Assembly: GCA_037178625.1 (NCBI GenBank)
Contig: JAWZXG010000048.1
Coordinates: 1 to 64,000, forward strand
DNA: 64,000 nt
Reading direction: 5' to 3'
Source: Skeletonema tropicum
Taxonomy: Eukaryota; Bacillariophyta; Thalassiosirophyceae; Thalassiosirales; Thalassiosiraceae
The notes beneath the pieces are model-generated. The model made no database searches, was not told the origin of the DNA, and saw nothing but the letters and a program-made list of their open reading frames with translations. How positions within the stretch are numbered: position 1 is the first letter of the stretch; each line of letters opens with the position of its first letter. The translations under genes and the position numbers were made by a program. Shown piece by piece: positions 1-10,127 of the stretch.

Positions 1-224
1 ACCCTAACCCTAACCCTAACCCTAACCCTAACCCTAACCCTAACCCTAACCCTAACCCTAACCCTAACCCTAACCCTAACCCTAACCCTAACCCTAACCC
101 TAACCCTAACCCTAACCCTAACCCTAACCCTAACCCTAACCCTAACCCTAACCCTAACCCTAACCCTAACCCTAACCCTAACCCTAACCCTAACCCTAAC
201 CCTAACCCTAACCCTAACCCTAAC

Positions 225-261
<37 letters not shown>

Positions 262-432
262 CCCTAACCCTAACCCTAACCCTAACCCCTAACCCTAACC
301 CTAACCCTAACCCTAACCCTAACCCTAAGCCTAACCCTAACCCTAACCCTAAGCCTAACCCTAACCCTAACCCTAACCCTAAGCCTAAGCCTAACCCTAA
401 CCCTAAACCCTAAGCCTAACCCTAACCCTAAC
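1..432. repeat. Telomere, CCCTAA/TTAGGG tract
   Basis: The sequence is an uninterrupted tract of CCCTAA, so it is the C-rich strand of a chromosome left end running 5' to 3' inward. The distal part is almost pure. From about 226 there are one-base slips (CCCCTAA, AAACCCTAA), and from about 327 the variant AGCCTAA (TTAGGC) recurs about five times, as is usual for the inner, older edge of a telomere. The tract stops abruptly at 432 against the body of element G1. TTAGGG telomeres occur in diatoms, animals and many fungi, so this alone does not fix the lineage. Confidence 0.98.
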
Positions 433-3400
433 CTCGGAGGGGTAGTGGCCTATAGATGTTTATCATCTTCGACGGGTGCAGGGAAGGTGGTTGTTTTCAT
501 TTCAAATCTCAATGAAGGGGGGGTGGATTGCAATGATATATCTCCACCCCTACAGCAGCCGAAACGCCACACTGCTGCGAAAAAATCGCCATAATGTCGT
601 TTAAGGGATGGGCCATCGATACCTTATGAAATATACTCATGGACTGAGATAGGCGGCCATACTAGGGGTGCCATTGTAGGCCATTGTGGTGGCATCTTTT
701 TCTCTTTTTCTGCACGATCATCGATCATGCAAAAACCGAGTTACCGATCGCGTTTGACAGTACTTTATACCGATCGCGTTTACATATTCTCAAATATATG
801 ACGTCACTTGTTCCTCTCCTAACTTCAACGTGTCAGCTTCTCTGCTGGCAGGAAGAACATGTCGCCATCCGTGACTTTTCCGCGCAGCCACTCATCGACT
901 ATCATGCTACGGAACACCACATGCAATTAGAAGAGTGCATAAATAATAATGAGTGGCTTGCGTATGACATTCCTCGCACGCAAATCAATATCTTAAATAT
1001 GTGACCATTACGGACCGGCATAACCAAACCACGAACAAAATTGACCGTATAAAATATGCACACTTCAAGAGAGAAAGCGCAGCAACAGCAACCATCCTCT
1101 TCCGACGTGAACAGCAAGAGCGCTCGGAAGGGTGTTAGATGCTCATTTCTGTCTATTCGTCAAATAATTTACAACGTCCAATGGCCGAAAGTGCGTGTAG
1201 GCGATCATATCTTCCGCGAAAATAGTAGAATTACAATCATCGCGCAATCCATGCTTCGAACACTCTACTGATCCACATACTCTTCTGAGGCTTGTTTCTT
1301 TCCTCTTGCAATATGGGGGGGGGGGCGTGAACTAAAACATGTATTTGTCTGAGCTAGGATGCGTAATGGATCTATATCGCACCAGACAGGAACAATTATC
1401 TATCGCTTACAATGTCATTTCCAATCGCAAACGTTACCTGTAACGGTTCAAGCTCGCTCAGTTTCTACAAATCGGATGCAGAAAGCAAAGCTGGAATAAT
1501 GAATTATGGCCGTTGTGTAAATAACAGTCATAACTTGCAGTCGTTGGCTGCTCCAGAGTGTTCCAGCGTATTGTCTAATGGGTAAGTCCGAAAGTGTATT
1601 GTTAAGATGAGCTGAAATTGGAAGAAGCGTCTTATGTGATTCAGAATTTCATGTATAAGCGAAACGCTTAACACTGCGTAAAACCATTACGTAGATTGAT
1701 CGTACGAACAACATAGAAAGGATCGCTCATTCATCTACATTTAAGTCGCTTTTTGCTGTGTGGGTATTAACCTTCCATAGAGTTCATGCCAAAAATAAAA
1801 TTGTGATGTATGCAAATTTATTTTGAACTTGAACTGGTATTGTTTCTCCCATATGAATGTCGTCATGTCAAAAACTAATCACTTATCCTTACTTATCCCT
1901 ATTTTTCATTTACTTCAGCAATGGGCGGTGTGACAGCGGGCAACAAAAAAGATGTTTTTGTGTTGTCGACAACAACAAGAACGAGCATGATATACCTCTT
2001 CTGCAGACAAAGCAAGGCGATTGCATCTCTCCCGCTCATGTTAGATGCACTAACTTTGAGCAGGCAGAAGCATTTGATGCATCATGCAAATCATGGAGAT
2101 CATGCGATAATAATAATGATTATGACGATGTCGAGCAGGCGAGTTCTTTGTTAAAAGTTAAAGCAATCATCAAAAAATTATGACATCGAACAGCAAGTGC
2201 CCTAAAGAGAGCAATGGTAGTGCCGCAACTCCAGTGAATACCATCATCCGTTCTGAAACGGACATACCAGCGTCTACTCCTTCTGGTGAGGAGTCAGCAG
2301 TTGACCCAACTAAATCTTCCGGCGTTGCTGTATCATGCTGGGGAACAACCTGCTACTGTTTCGCGCATATCGCCGCTGCTCAGAAGATCACAGTCTTGTG
2401 GGCCGCCAAACCATTCGCGATCATTTATATGATTCTCTGTCTACCAGTAGACTTCCGCCGCAGCTGTCTCGACCGCCTGTTTCATGAGTCTTCTGGTTCT
2501 TCTACCGTGAAGGATTATCCGTGTCGTAATGCTACTTCGGTTGCTAGACTGTCAGGAGAACGTGATAATGATGGCACCAATATGGGTGTTGGTAATGTTG
2601 ATAACGCCCCCTTGGAAGCAGACGATGCTGGTGTATTTCGTAGCATAATGGCAATGCAGCTCGGCCCAGTTGGAGTTGGAGAAATTCCACAGAACACAAA
2701 AGCGTCTGGAAACTATTGGATCTATGTTGGGAGAGCTGTCGGAAAAGGTCATTCCAGTTCCAGTTGTGACACCTGTAAAAGATACAACATCGTCCATTGC
2801 TAGACAAGGTGAGCTTATTATACTTGTACGAGTGTCACTGGTACGGTGTACGATTCTGAAAATAAATTTGTCCTCACGACAACAAATATTTTGAGGTCCG
2901 ATACTTCACTTCATCGCTGACATTTTTGGTCATTTTTCCCAATGTTACTTCCAGCTCCGAATATATCGTTAAAACATATAATATTCTTTGTGACAACCTG
3001 GCTTCAAAAGTCCTATGTGTCAAGCAAGTCCGACACAAAGGCATACCTCTGAAGGAGATCAAGAAGCAAAGTATGGTCGCTGAAACAAAATTTGGTAGAC
3101 GGTCTCGCGAGACGAAGCTTCGTTTCATTCCGAAACATAAATCACAGGAACTTACCCACCCCCCCCCCAGATGACATAATCGTGTTAGTGACACTTGGCA
3201 ACATAATGGACTTACAGAAACACTCCTTAGACAGTCCTGTTTTTGCCACACCATTTGCGACAGCTTGGTCAGTTAAGGTATATCATCCCTGGAGAGAAGT
3301 TCTTTTCCAATGCAATATTCACAACTTGCATGGAAATAAATTTGTCTTGAAGACAAATTTATTTCAATCACGGCAAACATGACAAATTAACGACAATCAA

Positions 3401-3842
3401 TAAAGGATACAACAAAGGGAGAATATTTCTCGTGATGAAGAAACATGTCACCTATAATGACAATGTACCTGTATTTCTTTCTGCAAATGACGGTTATCCT
3501 CGACAGATAATAGCCAATCAATTTCTGTAAAAAAGCACCTTTAAGCCACTTTTGTCTTCGATTTTTTCTGTATTTGTCTTCCCCCCCCTCTTCTCGTTTT
3601 TCTTTTTTCTTTCTACGTGGAACAAGTACAAATCCTACAGCGGTATGGTCTACAGAGCCTCTAACGTGTCCACCAGGTAACTTTCTCACTAAATAGCTAC
3701 TTCTATACTGATTCCTACCAAGATCCCTGTAAAAAAAGTTTGGAAAAAAATGGAGAATTTGTGACCATAAGGGGTTGGGCACCTCCCGGCCCCGTTATCG
3801 ACACTTCACTGCGCTTGTTTCGACCCGGGGCCCCGAGGGCCG
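433..3842 (+). mobile_element. Element G1, truncated by the telomere
   Basis: This is a copy of the ~4.16-kb G element (see G3) lacking its first ~870 bp, which would contain the iteron-bearing end. The telomere is joined at the position equivalent to about 35397 of G3. The right end keeps the GC-rich terminus (GGGGCCCCGAGGGCC at 3827-3841) followed by ATGA. The E insertion site near 2287 is empty here. Compared with G2 and G3 the copy is full of one-base and homopolymer indels (for example an 11-G run at 1315-1325 and a C run at 3159-3168), and these break every reading frame. Confidence 0.9.
1056..3380 (+). pseudogene. Broken copy of the G-element 587-aa gene
   Basis: The region matches the three-exon gene intact in G3. 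Exon 1 starts at 1056 (MHTSREKAQ) and loses frame near 1220 through an added A. The intron 1 donor (GTAAGT near 1583) and acceptor (TTCAG near 1919), exon 2 and exon 3 can all be followed, but frames shift many times. Almost all differences from G3 are indels next to homopolymers rather than substitutions, so the breaks may be sequence error rather than decay. Confidence 0.8.
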
Positions 3843-4756
3843 ATGACCAGTCTTGATGGTGCAGCTAAGGCAAGTGAGGCTCCCTCAGAGCGTGATATCT
3901 GTGAATACTTGAATGGTCCCCCCAGAAAACTCGTTACAGTAGGTTGAACTTTTGTACAAGTGAGTTTCCTCCCCTCTTAACTTGCGCAGACTTGCAGCAG
4001 TAAGAGGGTTGCGTAGTAATAGCGGTTCTGTCAGATCTCTCCAACAAGGAAGTGGATTGCTCCAGATTTCTCCTCAGAAAATCGTTCCGATGCGTCAATT
4101 GACTGTTGTTTATTTTATTTCTTTTCCTCTCTATGAGATCAAGCGTGATTTGCTTCAAAAGCCTCTTCAAAGCGCAACCTCTTACATACAATGTATCTTA
4201 GATACCCTACCCTAACATAACTGTATAGAATCCGTACATACGCGAAATATCGCATCCTGTGTCATCTTCCCTACGATTCGACAGTTTCCTTTCTCCCCAT
4301 AGATTGTTTTTTTTTTTTTTCGGGACTGTATTGTCCAGATAAACTTCTCCCCATATTCCCTCTCCCCATAACATTCATTCCAAGTTTCGCCATCTGAAAT
4401 GTCGGTGATGAATGAGCTCAGTTGTGTCAGTATCCTATCCTCCCCCCCCCCCCCCCCCCCCCCCCCCCCCATAAATCTTCTCAGAACTGCCATCAGTAAG
4501 ATGAGTGTTGGCATCATAGACATCCTGAGTACCAATCGGGTAAGACTCTTGCCACGCATCGAGAATGGAAGATCCAGTGAAAGAGATGTTGTAAGGCACA
4601 GACTTGTGCTGGGCTGACTAAGCTCTTGTGAGACTTTCATCAGTTGCTTGCCTTCCTGCTTACATACATTTCCCTTGCGTGATTCATTCACTTGCGTGAG
4701 ACAATTCGATGGTACGAGCAATTGTGTTGTTGGTACCGTCATCAGACTGAATATGA
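3843..4756. other. Spacer Z1 between G1 and G2
   Basis: This ~0.9-kb segment lies between the GC-rich end of G1 and the opposite end of G2, and has ATGA next to the element on both sides. The same segment, inverted, separates G4 and G3 (Z2), so G-plus-Z behaves as a duplicated unit. It includes a 29-base C run at 4442-4470 where Z2 has four Cs. The long minus-strand frame through that run (poly-glycine) is therefore not credible. Z2 carries the cleaner coding remnant. Confidence 0.8.
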
Positions 4757-5599
4757 AATGGTGCGCGCGGCGATTTGTGACTGCATGTTGTGTGTGGTGT
4801 GTAGTGCGGCGCGGGCCCTCGGGGCCTGTTTTTTTTTTGCAATGTACCCGTCTATAAATTTGCTCTGCAATGCTTGTTTTTGTTAACATAAATGTGTCAT
4901 GATGTCAAAATTATTCTGTGGATTTCGTGTTGGATTTTTTTTTGCAATGTATCCGTCTATAAAGTTTGCTCTGCAATGCTTGTTTAATAACATTCTTATA
5001 ACAGAAACGTTTTATTACATACTCACTTACTTACTTAGAGCCGTTCCAAGCAAAAATTGCATCGTAGATGCATAAGATTTTGATAGCAGCTAACAAAAAA
5101 GTGCAGCGCGGCTGTCCGAGCAACCTGGAGCGCAACTGCATGCATGCATGTTTTTTCGTTCGACAGTCAGTATCTAACATGATCGCCGCTACTCTCATAG
5201 CCACCACGTTGCACAAACCCTACCAGTAGTAATATCCAGTGAACTATATCGCAGACAACACCCTTTGCACCTATTCAGCTCCGCAGGGTTTTATTATTAC
5301 AACCTGTCTACAAAACCGCATAAATAAATGACTAATACATGCTACATAAATGTCATTTCTGTCTATGATGTTGCTATTTTTATCCAGCCTATTGCAATAT
5401 TATGGACAATAAATAGCCGACACTTCTTATATATAATCGGCCCTCGGGGCCCCGTTCATGGAGTGCAGAGCAGCGTAATAGGGGGCCGCAGGTGCCCTTC
5501 TATTACAGGTGGGAAAATTCATTATTTTTTTCACCCCCATTATTCTACAGAGTTATAGGTAGAATCAGTACATGTGTTTTTTTTAGTGAGAAGGTTTAT

Positions 5600-5887
5600 T
5601 TAGGGGGGGTTTGGTGGGGGACACGTAGAGTCCTCGGAGAGACTACCGGCGTAGGATCTGTATGTGTTCCTATGTAGAAAGCAAGAAGTACCTGTTGAAA
5701 GCGAGAAATTGACTGTACTAGATGCGCTTTTTGAGCATCTAAATCGGTCTGTACGAGAAAGAAATACAGGTTTTACACGGGCGTTAGTCGATTTAGTTTT
5801 TGTCTTTCTTCGTCGCGAGAAAATGTCTTTTTGTAAAACTGTGCTTGATATATCGAATCGTGCGCTTGCAGATGTTTTACTGATCAC
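5600..5887 (-). CDS. Conserved small module near the GC-rich end of H1
   Basis: This open frame has no good start codon (GTG at its 5' edge) and probably belongs to a spliced or read-through message downstream of the helicase-like gene. I do not recognise a family. Its C-terminal part (PVFLSRTDR, then GTSCFLHRNTYRSYAGS, then STCPP) clearly matches the equivalent frame in the G element (PVFLSANDG, GTSRFLRRNKYKSYSG, STCPP). It occupies the same place relative to the GC-rich end in both families, so it is a shared functional piece, coding or structural. A ~95-bp imperfect tandem duplication (CATCTGGTGAT...TTTTACAAAA) links it to the end of the helicase-like gene. Confidence 0.45.
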   Translation of the reverse strand: MISKTSASARFDISSTVLQKDIFSRRRKTKTKSTNARVKPVFLSRTDRFRCSKSASSTVNFSLSTGTSCFLHRNTYRSYAGSLSEDSTCPPPNPP

Positions 5888-5971
5888 CAGATGCAGACGC
5901 TTAATTGAGTTGTTGTATTCTTTGTGTTGAGAAAGTGTCTGTTTTGTAAAACTGTGCAGTGATCAATTTTA

Positions 5972-7957
5972 CTAATCACCAGATGAAGATCCTGCGAAGT
6001 AATCACTTGGGATTTCATGATCCTTCTTCGCTTCTTTCCACTTCTTGTTCGGGTTGGTTATGATGTTGGTAATCCTGGTTGTCAGGTCTGTCCTGTCTTT
6101 GATGAAATTGCCCTTGATTGCTGCTGCGTACGATGTTTCTGTGATTTCTTCCAACTTTCTCTTGCTATACCTTGTCTTCGACTCTTCTGCCTTCCCCTCC
6201 AAGTATTTCACCCAATTTGCTCGCTTCTTGTACGATTCGCAGAACTGGCCATTTTGCTTTCTCTTGCAATTTTTTAATCGGTTCGTTGAAATGTTGCTTC
6301 CGGTCCAGTATATGGCACTGTCCGACGGGTATGCTTGATCTTTGGAGCCAAGTGTTTTGCCTCTGCTGGTAGCCACGTACATTGTTCCAAGAAACTTGCT
6401 AATCTCCCACAACTCATCTGCTGGATCTATTATCATGCGGTTCCAGCGGTCTCCTTTGTCGAATCCAGCTTCGAGTCCTTGACAGCGGTGGATGGTGATG
6501 GCGTAGGCAATTTGCAATGGCATGAATAATGCGGTGCAGCATCCTCTGTTGCAAATCTGCTCGTAGGGTGGGATTGGCACGTGCTGTGCGCAATAAGTTG
6601 GGGTAGGATGCATTTGTATCAGTATGAAATGAGTTAGTAGTGTTTTCGCAGAGAGTGGCAATTGTCTTGTGTCTTTCGTGTGTCAACTTTTACTCACCGT
6701 TGGGTTGTTCTTGTCCCATGGGTCCTCGCCTGGTGGTGGTTTGTATGTAGGGAAATCCACAACAATGTACTTCGGTAGGCTAACCTCACCTTTACCGTTT
6801 GGTCCAACGGAGCGATCCTTATCGTAAACGATCTCGACAACTACCCCAATAGCTGAGACGTACAATCCTGAGTTGGGATCGATGTTGGCTGACTCCAAGC
6901 AAACATGTGCACCTACGCACACATCAAAGGTGTAGAATAGCCTCCTGCCGTAAAAGTGCGACTGGTATGCTGTGTTATTGCCCGCCATCCTGCTGCTGAA
7001 TTGACACCTGAGCCTAGCTATTGGTACTTTCAGTCGTTCGTGTGTTTTGATCAGCATGTCTACGTAGGCAGTTGCATTTGTTTATTAGGTAAAATTGTTC
7101 AGTGATCGATTATACTAAAATGATTCAATAAGCAAGCGATACTTAGTGCGGCAGTGCACATGCACACAAAATAAACTCACATGATAGTTGAATCAGGAGA
7201 GGCCTTCTCTCCGACAGGTACCGGTTTAGACTTTTTCGTGACAGCACCTTTCTCGGACAAATCCGGTTCATCATCATCTTGAACAGGTTGATCACGGGAG
7301 CCCGAATGAGTTTTGTCTTCAAGTACAAGTTTCCCGTTCTCATCACTGGTGTGAAGTTGAAGGTTGAAAAAAAAACTTGTAAGTAAAAAGGAAAGACAGA
7401 ATTTGTAAAACGGTACAATGAACAAAAATACCAAAATCTTTGAACCACACGAAATTTAACCTTCTCTCTTACCAAAAATGCTCACAATTTGAAGTGTACG
7501 GCGCTTGGCTTGTACCTCCTTTCTGAGCAATAGCGGCAAACATTAAGAAGTTGACCGCTGCAGACACCAGATCATCTTTGTCAGTAGAATCAGTCTTACC
7601 AACTGGGACATTCGGGTAATGTTCAGACAGTTCATTCAGGATGTACTTGATTGACCCGACTTCAAAGACGGAAAGAGCAGAAAAGAGCAGTTGTTCCTTC
7701 TCCAACTTGGCAACGTCAAACCCATCGCCTAATGCAACAGACGCTAGCAGAAAGAAGATACGATCGTCGGTACGCACCAAACGCCAATTGATGTCTGTTA
7801 CGCTCAATGCAATGACAGGAGCCGACGGTTTAGCAGCAGTCTTGACCCCTGACGAAGTAAGACGTGCATCGACATTGCTCCGATTCCGCACGGCACGGAA
7901 GCCCTTACCATTACTACCAACGGTGGATATAACTGGATTTGTGTTGCCAAACTTCAT
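5972..7957 (-). CDS. Pif1-type helicase C-terminal half fused to unknown N-terminal region (H1)
   Basis: Four exons, 7957-7473, 7345-7181, 6995-6698 and 6583-5972, join with all phases intact to give 519 residues. Introns are 127, 185 and 114 nt with GTAAG or GTGAGT donors and CAG acceptors. Exons 1-2 (about residues 1-216) are unrecognised and turn acidic then lysine-rich. Exon 3 resembles the domain preceding the last motifs of Pif1/Helitron helicases (CVGAHVCLESANIDPNSGLY). Exon 4 has the late helicase motifs AYAITIHRCQG and YVATSRGKTLG, then a basic tail. Walker A, Walker B and the early helicase motifs are absent, so the protein cannot be a complete ATPase by itself. This could be an internally deleted transposon helicase or a co-opted accessory subunit. 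Confidence 0.72.
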
Positions 7958-8560
7958 TATTTATTCGGACAATGTAGAAATGTGATGATGTAAATGATGC
8001 AATGCATAATTTATGAGAGCTGTTGAACGGCTCGACAACGTACAAACTGCCTACATAACCGCCGCCAACGCACCAGCGCAATAATCAGCAGAGAACAATG
8101 CAATCAATAACCAACCACGTCATGAAGTAAACGAGTTCCTTCGTAAGCTACGTCGGCAACACAAGATCTTGTGGTTCAACACATCGACAACACGTCGACA
8201 AAAAGATTCAGCTCAACACAAGACGTCGACGTGGAGTTAAGAACTGACGTATTGATCAGTACGTGGCCAAAGATCGGCAGTTATTCAAATGCAAACACGT
8301 CGGCAACCAACGTCGGCGTCTATTTAGACTTGCATCAATAGACGACTCGGCAGATAATGTAATTGAGCCAATGTCGACCTGAGTACTTGCTGCATGAACT
8401 TAAATACTTTTTTGTTCATTGGATTTTGCCAACACCTGACTTCTGGTACTTTGTGACGTAAGACGATTGGAATCAAGTGTACTAATTCCTTAAGTAACGA
8501 AGTTTACCACGTCACTCAGAGAAAAAATTAAGAAAATAGAGGGTGACGGGGATGCACACC
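7958..8560 (-). promoter_or_regulatory. Upstream region of the H1 gene with ACGTCG motif cluster
   Basis: No credible gene is seen here. Immediately upstream of the start codon at 7957 the DNA repeatedly carries ACGTCGGCAAC and CGTCGACAA variants (8150-8160, 8182-8201, 8297-8320), a perfect palindrome ACGTCGACGT at 8223-8232 and a 14-bp palindrome CACAAGATCTTGTG at 8160-8173. The cluster is conserved in H2 at about 25000-25180. A promoter or replication-protein binding role is inference only. Confidence 0.4.
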
Positions 8561-9365
8561 GGAAAGAACGAAGAAGCTCATCGACAATCTGACTTAATTA
8601 GCCTGGAAAAGTCCTTTTTAGCACAAATCAAGCGATTTTTAGATCTAAATCATAAGATATAGCATCTAAATGACAATGAAAATGGGCATTTCAGCGGGGA
8701 TAGGAGGGGGGAAAATCCCAACACTTCAAGTTGAAGTTCCGGAAGTAATTTGCTCGCTACTTTGGATCTCCCCGATGGAAAAGATATGCCTTGTACGCTG
8801 GCCCACGCCCACGAAACGCCAACAAAACTTACGACCGTTAGAACAATGACAGCTACCACGCCTTTTCTCATTCTTGAGACCTTTTGATTCAAATTTTTTG
8901 TGGCCTGTCTCCACGCAATTAGAACCGCTGATGAAGGTGGCTAAGCTCCACCGAAACTCGTAATTAATGAATCATAAAAGTTCGGTTATATTGCTTACTA
9001 CCATCATCTGGAAAAACTCCTAGCTTGTAATAAGGACTTCGTGGCTTATTGCATTCAAGACATTTCTTTTCACATTGATAAAGATTGACAACGTCATTGC
9101 AGAGCAACTTTATAGCCGTATTCTATTGTAAAGAGACTAATTGGTAAAATTGTGCACAGCACAATTATACCAATTAAGGCCAACGTCATTGCAGAGCAAC
9201 TTTATAGCCGAATTCCGTTGTATAAAGACTACTGACAAGCCACACAGCAAATGGCCAACAGCAAGATGACGACACAATACTTTACAGGCCCCGAGGGCCC
9301 GCGCTGAACCCGCCACATACACCGCTGCACGCCACCACTATCGCACCATTCTGCGCGCCCCTGTT
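8561..9365. promoter_or_regulatory. Iteron-and-hairpin end of H1
   Basis: The end holds two direct repeats beginning CATTGCAGAGCAACTTTATA (9095 and 9187). Between them lies a 17-bp-arm hairpin with one mismatch (9139-9155 and 9159-9175, AATTGGTAAAATTGTGC). Then comes the inverted GC-rich motif at 9287-9300 and a GC-rich terminus. The same iteron, with a slightly different tail, is duplicated in the same place in G elements. Repeated sites plus a hairpin near one end is typical of a terminus recognised by an element-encoded replication or transposition protein. Confidence 0.55.
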
Positions 9366-9848
9366 TAATAATGTTGATGAGTTGCGGTCTTTAGAGCCGC
9401 TCGATCCGCCGTCTACAGGCTTATTGTTGTGTTAGAGTGTCAAATTATTTATGCAATTTTGTGCACATCTTGTGTCCTTGGTATTTTGGAGGTGTGGGGG
9501 GGCTTTAATGGTCATTCCGAGCAACCAGAATCTCACTTCATATTACCATCGGCGATGGGTAGCGGAGGGGTAGTGCCTATAGATGTTTATCATCTTCGAT
9601 GGGTGCAGGGAAGGTGGTTGTTTTCATTTCAAATCTCAATGAAGTGGATTGCAATGATATTATCTCCACCCCTACAGCAGCCGAAACGCCACACTGCTGC
9701 GAAAAAATCGCCATAATGTCGTTTAAGGGATGGGCCATCGATACCTTATGAAATATACTCATGGACTGAGATAGGCGGCCATACTAGGGGTGCCATTGTA
9801 GGCCATTGTGGTGGCATCTTTTTCTCTTTTTCTGCACGATCATCGATC

Positions 9849-10127
9849 ATGCAAAAACCGAGTTACCGATCGCGTTTGACAGTACTTTATACCGATCGCG
9901 TTTTACATATTCTCAAATATATGACGTCACTTGTTCCTCTCCTAACTTCAACGTGTCAGCTTCTCTGCTGGCAGGAAGAACATGTCGCCATCCGTGACTT
10001 TTCCGCGCAGCCACTCATCGACTATCATGCTACGGAACACCACATGCAATTAGAAGAGTGCATAAATAATAATGAGTGGCTTGCGTATGACATTCCTCGC
10101 ACGCAAATCAATATCTTAAATATGTGA
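9849..10127 (+). CDS. 92-aa ORF upstream of the main G2 gene
   Basis: The frame starts MQKPSYRSRL and ends at 10127, 51 bp before the ATG of the main gene and in the same frame, with two stops between. It is preserved at the same place in G4 (29823-30101) and G3 (34839-35117), with one substitution in G3. It could be an upstream ORF, a separate small protein, or a 5' exon of the main gene. I recognise no domain. Confidence 0.35.
   Translation: MQKPSYRSRLTVLYTDRVLHILKYMTSLVPLLTSTCQLLCWQEEHVAIRDFSAQPLIDYHATEHHMQLEECINNNEWLAYDIPRTQINILNM

Larger units (their letters stand above)
5438..9365 (-). mobile_element. Element H1, complete insertion in G2 with TAAT duplication
   Basis: A 3,928-bp insertion begins CGGCCCTCGGGGCCCCG and ends GCGCGCCCCTGTT. 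TAAT flanks it on both sides (5434-5437 and 9366-9369), and the empty site is readable in G4 (about 30584) and G3 (about 35600). If the AT before the first C belongs to the element, the duplication shrinks to TA. GGCCCCGAGGGCCC recurs inverted at 9287-9300, 65 bp inside the right end. The element carries a four-exon helicase-like gene and a small module near the left end, both on the minus strand. The near-identical copy H2 lies at 22309-26234. Confidence 0.88.

Noticed and set aside
4212..4889. 225-codon minus-strand frame with a poly-glycine run
   Set aside because: It depends on the 29-base C run and other homopolymers that are absent from the inverted copy Z2; the frame is an artefact of those runs.
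9280..9365. Canonical Helitron 3' end (short hairpin followed by CTRR)
   Set aside because: No CTAG/CTAA/CTGG/CTGA at the element border after a hairpin; the ends fit an asymmetric-repeat design better.
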